Shown here piece after piece: positions 1 through 9,145 of a stretch of DNA of 64,000 nucleotides. The stretch is from Phycisphaerae bacterium (GTDB lineage: Bacteria > Planctomycetota > Phycisphaerae > UBA1845), in NCBI GenBank assembly GCA_024102815.1, contig JAGFJJ010000048.1:248001-312000 (forward strand), read 5' to 3'. Numbering within the stretch: position 1 is the first letter of the stretch; each line of letters opens with the position of its first letter. The position numbers and the translations under genes are program-made. Below the pieces are notes generated by a model. It ran no database searches. It was not told the DNA's origin and saw nothing but the letters and a program-made list of their open reading frames with translations.

Positions 1-283
1 GACATGTTCCGATCCGAAAGGGCCCGGCAGTCGATCGGTTCGGAGACAGGATACCATGATGAACCTCGTCGGGGGAAGTAAAATCATCGTGTATTCAACA
101 GGATTGTCAGTGGGATTTGTAACGCCCGGTCTTTGACAGCGGCATCCGATGATCCCTCAAACCGGGCTCAGCGCATCTCCCGCGCTGCGCCGATATCGCT
201 GACGGACCCTTGGTGCCGACATACACTTTCTCAAAGCGGCAGCACAAGACTCCGCTTTCCACGTCCCGTGCCGGAGTATCGCC

Positions 284-2797
284 GTGACGGCGAGTCCGAC
301 TACCACCACGCCCTGTCCCGATCCGGACCTCATCGTCCGGCTGAGCGGGAACGATCTTGCCCCTGATCGAGCCGCGGCCGTGGAGGAGCACTTGGTCGTC
401 TGTCGGGCTTGCATGCAGCGGCTCATCGCCGCCGGTCAGCGGCCTTCATTCCCCAAGATCGAGCCCTATCACATTGTCGCGGAACTCGGGCGCGGACGTT
501 TCGGCGTGGTCTACAAAGCCTGGAGGCTAAATGAACGGCCGCACCTCGTCGCGCTCAAAATCCTGACGGGCGTCGGAGAAGCCGAGCAACGCCGCTTCGA
601 ACGCGAAGCCGCCGTTCTCGCAAGGCTCGACGCCCCGGGTATCATCAAGTGCCTGGACCATGGCATGCTCGACGGGCGCCCGTACTACGTCATGGACTTC
701 GTCGACGGCGAGCACCTGGATGAGCATCTCGTCTATCAGGCCCGAACGATCGATGAGCGCCTGGCCGTGTTCGCCCGCGTATGCCGAGTTGTCGCCGCCG
801 CTCATGCCGCGGGTGTCGTTCACCGCGATCTCAAGCCGCGCAATATTCTGATCGATGCTGCGGGACAGGCCCACGTCCTCGATTTCGGCATCTGCGCACT
901 CGGGCCCGCGGAATGGAGCAGTTCGCTCCGTCAGACGATCACGCAGGTGGGCGACCTGATCGGCACGCTCAAGTACATGTCGCCCGAGCAGGCCTGGGGC
1001 GGCGCCAGCGGGCCCGTCGATCACCGCAGCGACATTTGGGCCTTGGGTGTCATGCTCTACGAACTGGTCACCGACGGGCAGTACCCCTATGAACTCGGCG
1101 GGACGCCGGAGAAATCGGGCCACGAGGCGCTGCTCGAGCGCATCCGCCACGAAATGCCCCGTCGCGTCCGACTTCGACACCTTCCGCGCGGGCGCGACCT
1201 CGAGATCCTTCTGGAGCGCACCCTCGCCTGGGATCCGCGTTATCGACTTGATTCCGCACTCACCCTGGCCGAGGACATCGACCGCTACTTGCAGGGCGAG
1301 CGCATTCGCACGCGTGCGCCCTCGCCCGCTTCGCGCGTCCAGCGCCTCGCTGTGGGCGCGGCCGTTCGGGCCCGATGGGCGGTGCTCGCGGCGACCGTCA
1401 CGGTTGCGGTTGCCTTCGTATTTTTCTCCGCCCGGCTTCTGGACATCCGCTGGAAGGAACCGGCGATTGCCAATGATACGGGGGCGTCGGCCGCGGCACC
1501 CATGACCGATCCGCGCGAGCGTATCGCCCTGGTCGGCGTGTTCGACGAGAGCATACCGGCGGTACTGAGCTACGCCGAGCGGGAGCAGATTCCCGGCGTC
1601 ACGCAGGACGTGCGTACGTGGCGGGCGGTCCACGGGAAGCTGATGCAACGCCTCTCGCAAGCCCAGCCGCTCGCGCTCTTGTGGGACTACTACTTCGCCA
1701 CGCCGCGCGAGGGTGATGATGAGGTGCTCGCTGCGGGTGCCAATGCCCTGACCCGCGCCGGCGTTCCCGTAATTTTCGCCGCGGCGCAATACGACGGTGC
1801 GGGTCGACCGGTGCTGAGCCCGATCCTGCTGGCGCATCTCGAACAGCCACCCCGCAACGGGAGCATCGTCGCTCGCGACATGAAGGAGCGACAGTCTCAG
1901 TTCGTGCTGGCTTCGCGCCGCGCGGATGGAAGGGTCATCCCCCATGTCGCTCTGACCGCATACGCCGCGGTTCGCGAGCCGGCGTGTCGCCTGGAGATTG
2001 AGTGGTCGGAGGAACGTTCCCGGCAGTTGGAACTGCTCTACCGCGCCGAACCCAACCTCTACCTTCGCGAGCGGGACATTCTCGAGGCGGAGATTCCCGT
2101 CCAGACCTTCAAGGGCAAGCAGGCGGTTCAAGCGGGCGACATAATCGCCTACGCGTCATTTCCGCTGAGCCCGCCCCGATACTGGCAGGATCGCGTCATT
2201 CCCTATGAAATGCTGCTCGGCGTGGAAAGTGACGCGCTTGCGGCACTGGTCAATAATCGTGCCGTGCTGATCGCCGACTTTCGTGCGTCCAGGCCGGGTT
2301 TTCCTGCCGATCGGCACACGGTCTACGATGAAGGGGAATGGAAGGCCGAAGTGCCGGGCGGCACGCTCCTGGCCGACTTCCTGGCCGGACTGCTCGGCCG
2401 GCCGGCGCTTCGCACGGCATTTCCGCTGCCGTGGATGTCGCTGGCGCTGGTGATCCTTGCTGCTCTCGCGGGCTGCTTCTGTGCCGTAACGGTGGCACGG
2501 TCAACTCGTGGATCACGCATCGCCTTTCGGCGACTGACCGTCTCCGCCGCTCTCGTGGGCGCGGTGGCAGGACTACTGCTCGCCGGCGCTTCGCAAAGCA
2601 GCTTTACCGTCCAGCTCGCACTGGCGACGGCGTCACTCAGCCTGGCCATGCTGTTGGCGATGGGCGTCGAGTTCGCCCGCAACCGGCACCGGCTTCCCGT
2701 CGCGCCCGCCCTCGCGGACGGACACATGCTTGGCACGGCCGCGGATACGCTCTCGCTCAACCGGCCGCGAGCGACAGCCCCGCCATCAGGCCCATGA
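284..2797 (+). CDS. Membrane Ser/Thr protein kinase with N-terminal zinc-finger-like motif and extracytoplasmic CHASE2 sensor
   Basis: An 837-residue Hanks-type kinase with a GTG start. Residues 15-50 carry an HxxxCxxC motif (HLVVCRAC) like the zinc finger of anti-sigma factors. The kinase domain spans about 62-330, with a glycine loop GRGRFGVVY, the ALK lysine, catalytic HRDLKPRN near 179, DFG near 199 and an SPEQ activation segment. A transmembrane helix near 370-390 is followed by a CHASE2-like sensor (about 410-690, starting ALVGVFDESI) and then hydrophobic helices near the C-terminus. CHASE2 domains sense unknown extracytoplasmic signals. No adjacent phosphatase or obvious substrate gene is visible. 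Kinase assignment is firm; the zinc finger and CHASE2 calls are by motif. Confidence 0.93.
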   Translation: MTASPTTTTPCPDPDLIVRLSGNDLAPDRAAAVEEHLVVCRACMQRLIAAGQRPSFPKIEPYHIVAELGRGRFGVVYKAWRLNERPHLVALKILTGVGEAEQRRFEREAAVLARLDAPGIIKCLDHGMLDGRPYYVMDFVDGEHLDEHLVYQARTIDERLAVFARVCRVVAAAHAAGVVHRDLKPRNILIDAAGQAHVLDFGICALGPAEWSSSLRQTITQVGDLIGTLKYMSPEQAWGGASGPVDHRSDIWALGVMLYELVTDGQYPYELGGTPEKSGHEALLERIRHEMPRRVRLRHLPRGRDLEILLERTLAWDPRYRLDSALTLAEDIDRYLQGERIRTRAPSPASRVQRLAVGAAVRARWAVLAATVTVAVAFVFFSARLLDIRWKEPAIANDTGASAAAPMTDPRERIALVGVFDESIPAVLSYAEREQIPGVTQDVRTWRAVHGKLMQRLSQAQPLALLWDYYFATPREGDDEVLAAGANALTRAGVPVIFAAAQYDGAGRPVLSPILLAHLEQPPRNGSIVARDMKERQSQFVLASRRADGRVIPHVALTAYAAVREPACRLEIEWSEERSRQLELLYRAEPNLYLRERDILEAEIPVQTFKGKQAVQAGDIIAYASFPLSPPRYWQDRVIPYEMLLGVESDALAALVNNRAVLIADFRASRPGFPADRHTVYDEGEWKAEVPGGTLLADFLAGLLGRPALRTAFPLPWMSLALVILAALAGCFCAVTVARSTRGSRIAFRRLTVSAALVGAVAGLLLAGASQSSFTVQLALATASLSLAMLLAMGVEFARNRHRLPVAPALADGHMLGTAADTLSLNRPRATAPPSGP

Positions 2798-2879
2798 CCA
2801 CCGCCGCCACGACGGGCGCGAGCCGTCGCACCCACACGACGAACAGCGCTTCCACCGCATTGAGGGGATACTCGTACAC
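2757..2879 (-). CDS. Candidate 40-aa membrane micro-ORF
   Basis: A small open frame starting at GTG. An AGGGGA element lies five bases before the start. It encodes one long hydrophobic helix (LAPVVAAVVMGLMAGLSL). Its start lies just downstream of the stop of the 24-aa micro-ORF at 2891-2965, as expected for translational coupling. Its 3' end overlaps the end of the kinase gene on the other strand. No family recognised. The Shine-Dalgarno spacing and the hydrophobic character support it, but such short frames arise by chance. Confidence 0.35.
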   Translation of the reverse strand: MYEYPLNAVEALFVVWVRRLAPVVAAVVMGLMAGLSLAAG

Positions 2880-2890
2880 GACGTTCCCCT

Positions 2891-2965
2891 TCAACCTTCC
2901 ATGCCGATGGAGATCAGCGGCACGAATCCTTCCAGCAGGTCGAGGATCCAATAGAACATTGCCAT
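2891..2965 (-). CDS. Candidate 24-aa hydrophobic micro-ORF
   Basis: ATG start preceded by GGGGAG at a 7-base spacing, which is a good ribosome-binding site. The product begins MAMFYWILDLLEGFVPLI and is hydrophobic enough to insert in the membrane. It is followed 11 bases later by a second micro-ORF on the same strand (2757-2879). Function unknown; only sequence composition and translation signals support it. Confidence 0.35.
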   Translation of the reverse strand: MAMFYWILDLLEGFVPLISIGMEG

Positions 2966-3378
2966 GATCGCACTCCCCAGGAAAAATGCCCGACCGACCC
3001 GATATGTGACAGGCGTGCAAGCAGGCACCGGCCGAGGTGGCGAATGACGTGATCGGCCGGTAATGCACACCGCCGAAAACCCAGGGAAGACCAATATCGC
3101 CTATCGACATCTCTCGGACCTGCGAGAAGTAATTTTCCAGATTCCTCAGATATCCCAGTCAACGTCCGCCAACACCCGTCCGAGACGGATCCGTGACAAC
3201 CGTCGGCCGCTTTCCGGGACGGCGATGACCGATGCGGATATCCACCAATGGGGTCTCGATTCAGGACAAGGGACCGGACGCCGATAGTTCCGACGACAGC
3301 GGTCGGCCCCGCGGACACATTCATTTCCAGGTGCGGGTCGGTCTGGCGAATTCCAATAGACCTTTTGGAGAATCGATT
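2966..3378. other. Intergenic region between divergent transcription units
   Basis: About 410 bases between the micro-ORFs (minus strand) and the large lipoprotein gene (plus strand). It should hold both promoters, but I see no convincing -35/-10 pair or strong hairpin. A GGAG element at its right end serves the GTG start at 3379. Confidence 0.4.
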
Positions 3379-6300
3379 GTGCAAACGCGACAGACCAGGC
3401 AGAGATGCTATCGATTTGTGCTGGCCTTGCTGATCCCGGTGACTGTGTCGCTTTACGCCGGGTGCAACTCCGCTCCGCCCGTCGGGGGCAACAGCAGTCC
3501 CGCCGATGACAGCAACACCCTGATCAACGACCCGCTGGGCAACGACGGGGCTATTTCCGGCAAGCTGTTCGACAGCCAGAGTACCCGCGGCGCGGATACG
3601 TCCTCCGCCCAGACCATTCCACCCGAATTCGACACCACCGACACGATGGTCTCCTTCAAGGACCTCGAGGGGAACGATCTTCTCGACGAGAACGGCAACC
3701 CGATTCCTCCGGTTCCGCTCGGTCCCGACGGCTCCTTTGAAGCCCAAGGACTGCCCGTCGGAACCGACTTCACCGTCTGCGGCGACATCGGCGGCGACGG
3801 ATCCTGCGACATCGAGAGCTGTGTCCAGATTCCCGACGACGGCACCAACGGCGCCGGCCAACTCGGCGACGTCCGCGCCGATCCGCTGACTACCATTGTT
3901 CTCGCCAAACTCCGTGAGATCCTCGCCGAACTCGGCATTGATCCGCAGGATCTTCCGGTCAGCCCGGCCGTGGTCGTAACCCGTGTTGTCAACGCCTACA
4001 CCAACCTCTTTGACGAGGCCGGCATCGACGACGCCCTGCTGCTCCAGGAAATCGAGGGACTTGATGCCCAGGCCCTCGCCGACATCTTTGATGGCGACCT
4101 TCCCGCCCTCGCCCAGCAAGGCGTGGAAATCGTCGAAGGCAACATCAACGTCACCCGAGCACGAGACGCCGAATCGCTCGCCGCGGCCGTGGCCGAGGTG
4201 TTTCTCCGCGCCGGCTTCCCCGTGGCCGACATGCCCGGTGGCGCCGACCTCTCCGCACTCGCCAATCTCGACAACGTGGAAACGACCACGCCCTCGGAGC
4301 TGTACGGCGACAACAAGCCGTTCGACGACCTCGCCGAGCTTCCCGACAATCTGCCCCCAGACATCCTTGATCAACTTCCGCCGGAGTTTCTTGACCAGAT
4401 CGGCGAGGGCTTCCCAGACGGCCTTCCGCCGGAACTGCTCGACCAACTCCCGCCCGAATTCCTCGAGCTCTACCCCGACGGCGTTCCCGACGACCTCTTC
4501 GTTGCCCAGGTCAACGAAATCCGCGACGGGGACTTCGCCGAACCCACGATCTACATCAGCACCGTCGTCGAGCCGAATCGCAATTTCGTCTTCATCGATG
4601 GTGAAGGCGAGGAAGGCGGTGTCCCTCCGCTGCCGGTCATCAGCGACCACATCCTCGTGCGCATGGCGGGATTGCACCTGGAAGGACGCCGCATCTCCAT
4701 CGCCGACCTGTACGATCTGCTCACCAGCATCGAGGACGGACTGGGCGCGAGGCTCGTGTTCCACGCCGACGACCCCAACTTCTTCGGTCCGCCGCTGACC
4801 ATCTTTCAGACGGCCGACGGAAAGGGTCGGGCCATCAACATCAATCAGGTCATGCGCCGCATCTTCGAGAGCGGTCTGAGTGATGTAGGCGCTGATGATT
4901 TCGATGCCCGTGAATCGCAACTCAGAAATCTGATCCGTGAATTCCTCGGCGATACCCTTGCCCCGGAGTTCGATCGCCTCTTCGATGCCATCGTGACCGA
5001 CAGGCTCATGGCCGCCGAGGAACTCGCCCGACGCATTCGTGAAGCCCGCGCCCACCTGCCCTTCAATCCGACGGGTCCGAGCGCATTTTTCGTCGTGGCC
5101 GACGGCGACGCCTTTCGCTCGGACATGCCCGTCTCGCCCGTTACGGTTGACGCCGACATCGACCCCAACGGCATCGTGACATCGGTCCGGCACAACGCCT
5201 CGGGTGACGGAATGTTTTACCTCGGTTTCGGCCCGCGAACTGACGAGACTGGTCTAATTGAACTCATCCGTCGCGACAGCGGGCACCGCATTCAGGGCGC
5301 CCGCGGTCCCGTCCGCTTGAGCATCTACGACAACAGTCTCTTTCAGGCGATCAACGGCGCACCCTTCGCCGACTTCGTCTCCGAGTCCGGAAGCTTCTAC
5401 CCCGGCGTGAACATCACGGTGTTCCGTGATGAATTCGTGCCCGAACCCGCGCCGATCGGACCGGCCCCGGCATCGGTCGAGGGGCCGAATCAGCAGATCT
5501 TCGTCCTTGCCACGGGCATCGGCGAGCGCGGCGAACCCGTCCGCGTCGACTACGACCGCACCACGGGCCTAGCCACCTATAACCCCGGCGGACGCTACGT
5601 CCTCCAGTTCCTGCCGGACTCCGAAGCCACCGGCGCGTTCGGATTGTTCAACGAACAGACCGGACGACCCGCCGCTGTCGAGGATCCCGATAACTTCTTC
5701 CAGGCGCGGCCGGAACGCCCCGAGGGATTCGAGGACTTCTTCAACGAAGTGGACGACTTCAACGACTACGGAAACTTCGAAGACCCCAACGACTTCATCA
5801 ACGACGTCTTCGATCCGTTCCTGGGCGACGGCCAGCTTCCCCCTCCTCCTCCGGATGGAGACGCGCCCCCGCCGCCGGACGGAAATGTCCCCCCGCCCCC
5901 GGACGGTAACGTACCACCACCGCCAGATGGCGAGGTCCCTCCGCCGGACGGCGGCAATGAACCTGTCCCGCCCGCCCAGGTTGAGGAAGTTCCCGGCGAC
6001 GGCAGTGTTCCGAATGATGGCGCCGAACCGCCGATGGATGGCGGCGTCCCGATCGACCCCGGCATGATCCTCGTCCAAGCCGATCAGGTCGTCGGGCTGA
6101 CCATCCAGCCGATGGTCTTCACCCACGTCTTCGGAACCGACGCGCCCAATGCGCGATACAATCCCGAAGCCGACCCCTACTACGACGACATCAATGGCAA
6201 CGACGCCCAGGACGAAGGTGAACCCACCGTCGCCCATCGCCCCACGCTCTTTAATCCCGGCGATTGGCGCTCCACGGACATTCGCCTCTACTACCGCCGG

Positions 6301-6720
6301 GCGGACAACAATCTCGGTGTCGTCTTCGACAACATCGATTCTGAATCGCAAACCCCGGCCACACGCGACGGCGTGGCGCTCGTCCCGCGTAACTTCAAAC
6401 CGCGGCGCAACGCTTTCCGCTTCGGCCGACCCAACACGGCCATCAACCTCCTCACCGCCTTCGTGCCGCCCGATTTCTTCGACGGCACCCACGACCTCAC
6501 CCGCGAGACGCGCGTGGACATCTTCACCGCCATCGCCATGGTGAACTTCGTGATGGATCAGGTGTTCAATATTGAGGCCGAGATTGATCCCGATGGCCTG
6601 GGTCCGCTCGAGCGGCGCCGCGCCCTGGTCAACGCGGATATTTTTATCGTGCCCATCGGCGATCCGTTTGTGATGCTCGCCCGCGGGTTCCATGATCGGT
6701 CGGTGCCCGCCGGGGAGTAA
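3379..6720 (+). CDS. Large acidic, proline-rich lipoprotein of unknown function
   Basis: GTG start at 3379 chosen because GGAG lies nine bases upstream and the product then opens with a basic stretch, a hydrophobic core and a lipobox (LYAGC), giving about 1113 residues. An upstream in-frame ATG at 3232 would put 49 non-signal residues first. The mature protein is very rich in Asp, Glu and Pro. Residues about 320-373 repeat LPPE(F/L)LDQ units, and residues about 821-866 repeat PPPPDGxV units, likely an extended spacer. A segment near residue 100 resembles a carboxypeptidase-regulatory-like fold (DGSFEAQGLPVG), by inspection only. Function unknown; probably a surface or periplasmic structural lipoprotein. 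Confidence 0.8.
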   Translation: MQTRQTRQRCYRFVLALLIPVTVSLYAGCNSAPPVGGNSSPADDSNTLINDPLGNDGAISGKLFDSQSTRGADTSSAQTIPPEFDTTDTMVSFKDLEGNDLLDENGNPIPPVPLGPDGSFEAQGLPVGTDFTVCGDIGGDGSCDIESCVQIPDDGTNGAGQLGDVRADPLTTIVLAKLREILAELGIDPQDLPVSPAVVVTRVVNAYTNLFDEAGIDDALLLQEIEGLDAQALADIFDGDLPALAQQGVEIVEGNINVTRARDAESLAAAVAEVFLRAGFPVADMPGGADLSALANLDNVETTTPSELYGDNKPFDDLAELPDNLPPDILDQLPPEFLDQIGEGFPDGLPPELLDQLPPEFLELYPDGVPDDLFVAQVNEIRDGDFAEPTIYISTVVEPNRNFVFIDGEGEEGGVPPLPVISDHILVRMAGLHLEGRRISIADLYDLLTSIEDGLGARLVFHADDPNFFGPPLTIFQTADGKGRAININQVMRRIFESGLSDVGADDFDARESQLRNLIREFLGDTLAPEFDRLFDAIVTDRLMAAEELARRIREARAHLPFNPTGPSAFFVVADGDAFRSDMPVSPVTVDADIDPNGIVTSVRHNASGDGMFYLGFGPRTDETGLIELIRRDSGHRIQGARGPVRLSIYDNSLFQAINGAPFADFVSESGSFYPGVNITVFRDEFVPEPAPIGPAPASVEGPNQQIFVLATGIGERGEPVRVDYDRTTGLATYNPGGRYVLQFLPDSEATGAFGLFNEQTGRPAAVEDPDNFFQARPERPEGFEDFFNEVDDFNDYGNFEDPNDFINDVFDPFLGDGQLPPPPPDGDAPPPPDGNVPPPPDGNVPPPPDGEVPPPDGGNEPVPPAQVEEVPGDGSVPNDGAEPPMDGGVPIDPGMILVQADQVVGLTIQPMVFTHVFGTDAPNARYNPEADPYYDDINGNDAQDEGEPTVAHRPTLFNPGDWRSTDIRLYYRRADNNLGVVFDNIDSESQTPATRDGVALVPRNFKPRRNAFRFGRPNTAINLLTAFVPPDFFDGTHDLTRETRVDIFTAIAMVNFVMDQVFNIEAEIDPDGLGPLERRRALVNADIFIVPIGDPFVMLARGFHDRSVPAGE

Positions 6721-6732
6721 TCGCGCCGGTGC

Positions 6733-6750
6733 CACTGCTCTTGAGCAGTG
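6733..6750. repeat. Dispersed palindromic repeat, copy A
   Basis: Perfect palindrome CACTGCTC-TT-GAGCAGTG just after the lipoprotein stop. Related palindromes occur near 28873, 49232, 50491 and 60004, sharing the core GTGCCACTGCTC. No T-run follows it, so it is not an intrinsic terminator on its own. Confidence 0.7.
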
Positions 6751-6772
6751 CTCATCGACATAACTGAAAACA

Positions 6773-6809
6773 ACGGGCGGTGGCCGGTTATTCTCCGACC
6801 ACCGCCCGT
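6773..6809. terminator. Hairpin between convergent genes, probable bidirectional terminator
   Basis: Eleven-base arms ACGGGCGGTGG and CCACCGCCCGT are separated by 15 bases. On the plus strand the stem is followed by CCTATTT. It sits between the lipoprotein gene and the DUF6580 gene, whose 3' ends face each other. The T-tract is weak. Confidence 0.6.
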
Positions 6810-6846
6810 CCTATTTCTAGGGGCGAGATACGCCCGACCCGCCGCA

Positions 6847-7410
6847 CTACGCCAGCGTCGCTCGCGCCGCTGCTGCTCGGTTCACGGCACCAAGAGCCCG
6901 TCTGACCAAGGCATAGGTCCCGAACAGGCCGGCCGTCCAGACAAGATCACCCAGAACGGTATACCGGAAGAACGGCAGAGCTGCCGAGTAGCATTGCATC
7001 AGGCCGGCAATGGACTTCTCGTAAATCCCCGAGAACTGCCACACGGCGAGGTTCGTCATCACGAAGAACAAGCCGGACATCGTCAGCGACGCAGCGCCGA
7101 TCCGGATCCACGTCCATCGTGACCCGAGCAACCACCGGAACGCTACCGGCATCGCCAGGGCCGCATAGACCACGACCATGATGCGGGCATCGTAAAAGCC
7201 GGAATGCAGCAGATCCGTCACGAACAGGCTGCACAGGGGGACCAGCAGGGCCACGCGAAAGTCGCGCAGGAAGAAACCGGCGAACAAGGCCGTCGCCGCG
7301 ATCGGGGCGAAATTCGGCGCGTGCGGAATCAATCGGCCAATAATCCCGACCAGGATCAATACCAGCGCCCCGCCCAGGACGATCGGAAAGCTCTGTCCGC
7401 TCTGTCTCAT
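6847..7410 (-). CDS. DUF6580-family integral membrane protein, ECF-S-component-like
   Basis: 187 residues from the ATG at 7410, which overlaps the stop of the upstream DUF4430 gene (ATGA). It has five or six hydrophobic helices and the conserved N-terminal section IPHAPNFAPIAATALFAG, typical of the DUF6580 family. That family resembles the substrate-binding S components of energy-coupling-factor vitamin transporters, but no substrate is established. Tight coupling to a secreted DUF4430 protein suggests both handle the same small molecule. It is the last gene before the 6773-6809 hairpin. Confidence 0.75.
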   Translation of the reverse strand: MRQSGQSFPIVLGGALVLILVGIIGRLIPHAPNFAPIAATALFAGFFLRDFRVALLVPLCSLFVTDLLHSGFYDARIMVVVYAALAMPVAFRWLLGSRWTWIRIGAASLTMSGLFFVMTNLAVWQFSGIYEKSIAGLMQCYSAALPFFRYTVLGDLVWTAGLFGTYALVRRALGAVNRAAAARATLA

Positions 7411-7832
7411 TTCGCGTCCTCTCCCTTGCCTTTCCAGACATCGAACCGCCACGTAGCCACGTCTGATGGATTCAGCGTAAACTTGCCGCAGCTTTGGTCA
7501 CCGAACTGATCGTTCACCCAGTAGAGCCAGTTCTTTCCCGTTGTACCGGTACCTTCGTTCCGGAAGCCGTCAATCTCCTCCACGAACGCCGTGCCTCCGC
7601 TGCCCTTGTACTTCAGCACGATTCCCGGCTTGCTCAACTCCGCCGCTTTAAGCGCGTCCAGCACCGTCATGCCCGATGCCCACGGCAATTCATAGTGCTT
7701 CGACACGCCGTTGTTGTAATCAATGATCAGGCGGACCTTCTTCTCCTGATCAATGGCGGCCGGCGAGGCGCCCGTCGAGCAGAGCATGAATCCCGCCACT
7801 GCAAGAAGTCCAAAGAACGTACGTCTGGTCAC
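7407..7832 (-). CDS. Exported DUF4430 domain protein
   Basis: 141 residues with an N-terminal signal peptide (RRTFFGLLAVAGFMLC, ending near AxA). The mature part is a single DUF4430 domain: KVRLIIDYNNG, a TVLDAL segment, and GKNWLYWVND near the end. DUF4430 domains occur in vertebrate cobalamin carriers and many secreted bacterial proteins. The last codons overlap the start of the DUF6580 membrane gene by four bases. A soluble binder paired with a membrane component is a reasonable inference; the ligand is unknown. It follows ribD by about 90 bases on the same strand. Confidence 0.75.
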   Translation of the reverse strand: MTRRTFFGLLAVAGFMLCSTGASPAAIDQEKKVRLIIDYNNGVSKHYELPWASGMTVLDALKAAELSKPGIVLKYKGSGGTAFVEEIDGFRNEGTGTTGKNWLYWVNDQFGDQSCGKFTLNPSDVATWRFDVWKGKGEDAK

Positions 7833-7922
7833 AAGTACTCTCCTTGCCGGCGAGTTGCGCGGGAACCTCGGGTCACGGCGACTATATGCGCCCCGCGCCG
7901 CGTCGGCAAGCGTTCCGAGCCG

Positions 7923-9041
7923 TCACCGGCGCTGCGGCGAAGCGCTTCGCCGCGGCCCGGATTCGTGCGTCACCCGCAGCCGATGAAAGACATCGTCCCC
8001 CACCCGGCGGACTTCAATCACGCGCGGCACGATCGCCCCGTCCACCCGCACCGCACCACCGCCCAGAATCGCACTCGGCGCGTTCTCGCCGCCAATCAGC
8101 CGCGGCGCCGTGAACACCCACGCCTCGTCCACGCATCGCGCCGCGAAGAACGCCGTCAATATCGTCGGTCCGCCCTCCACAAGCACGTTCGTCGCCTTCC
8201 GGGCGTACAGCGCCTTGAGAAACCCGCGTATGAACGTGCCGGCCGCAGCCCCATCCAGCCCGACCACCTCAACACCGTGCCCTCGCAGGCGATCGGCCTT
8301 GGCCGATTGCGCCAGGCTTTTCGACGTGAACACCGACGTCGGTGCAATCGATGCAGTGTCAACGATCTGGCACTTTTCCTTGATTCGCAGCCGTCGATCG
8401 AGGACCGCCCGAAGTGCCTTGCGCCGCACCGGGACGTCGCGGGCCGTCAGGAGCGGATCGTCGCGCAACACCGTTCCCGAGCCCACCACCACGGCATCCA
8501 CGCGGGCGCGCAGTTTGTGCACCATTCTCCGCGACGCTTCGCTCGAGATCCATTTGGAATCTCCCCGCGACGTAGCCAGCTTCCCGTCCAGGCTCTGCGC
8601 CCACTTGGCGATCACGTAAGGACGCCGCGACCTCATTCGCGTCGCGAATGGAGCGATCAGCTCTGCCGCTTCGTCGCCCAGAACGCCCTCGGTTACCTCG
8701 ATCCCCGCTTCGCGAAGCCTTGCTACGCCCCGCCCGTCGACCGCCGGATTGGGATCCCGGGCGCCCACGACCACGCGCGACACGCCCGAGGCGATGACCG
8801 CATCCACGCAGGGCGGCGTTTTTCCGAAAACCGTGCACGGCTCCAGCGTGACAACGATCGTCGCCCCGCGCGAACTCCCCTCGCAGCGTCGAAAAGCCTC
8901 CACCTCCGCGTGCGGACCACCGAATCGCCGATGGTACCCCTCGCCCACGATCCGCTCGCGGCGCGCAATCACGCAACCGACCATGGGGTTGGGTTCCACC
9001 CGGCCCTGCCCGCGCCGGGCCAGTGCAAGGGCCCGCCGCAT
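7923..9041 (-). CDS. ribD: Bifunctional riboflavin biosynthesis protein RibD (deaminase/reductase)
   Basis: Catalyses deamination and then side-chain reduction of the GTP-cyclohydrolase II product in riboflavin synthesis. The N-terminal cytidine-deaminase-type domain shows zinc ligands H44 and the catalytic E46 (HAEVE), C69 and C78 (TLEPC...GKTPPC). The C-terminal RibD reductase domain follows from about 150, with PYVIAKWAQSLDGK, a substrate loop and VEGGPTI. At 372 residues it has the usual length. The ATG at 9041 is the only standard start after the upstream stop, although LEDEIL just before it looks family-like, so a non-standard earlier start is conceivable. Downstream of lspA on the same strand. 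Confidence 0.95.
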   Translation of the reverse strand: MRRALALARRGQGRVEPNPMVGCVIARRERIVGEGYHRRFGGPHAEVEAFRRCEGSSRGATIVVTLEPCTVFGKTPPCVDAVIASGVSRVVVGARDPNPAVDGRGVARLREAGIEVTEGVLGDEAAELIAPFATRMRSRRPYVIAKWAQSLDGKLATSRGDSKWISSEASRRMVHKLRARVDAVVVGSGTVLRDDPLLTARDVPVRRKALRAVLDRRLRIKEKCQIVDTASIAPTSVFTSKSLAQSAKADRLRGHGVEVVGLDGAAAGTFIRGFLKALYARKATNVLVEGGPTILTAFFAARCVDEAWVFTAPRLIGGENAPSAILGGGAVRVDGAIVPRVIEVRRVGDDVFHRLRVTHESGPRRSASPQRR

Positions 9042-9145
9042 CAGGATTTCATCTTCAAGCCGTCCGGAAGGATAGGAAGATGCTCGTAACGTGATCGCGG
9101 TTCCGTTTCACAAGAAGAAGAGTCAGGCAAAGCCCCGGTGGGAGA

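Noticed and set aside
527-2131. Long open frame antisense to the Ser/Thr kinase
   Set aside because: Arises from high GC codon usage; no motifs.
2914-5193. Long open frame on the strand opposite the large lipoprotein gene
   Set aside because: Its translation is repetitive (VGV, GDG, VEV) and shadows the real gene's high-GC codons; it has no domain or start signal.
6733-6750. The CACTGCTC palindrome as a rho-independent terminator
   Set aside because: No following T-run, and related copies occur within the metH gene.
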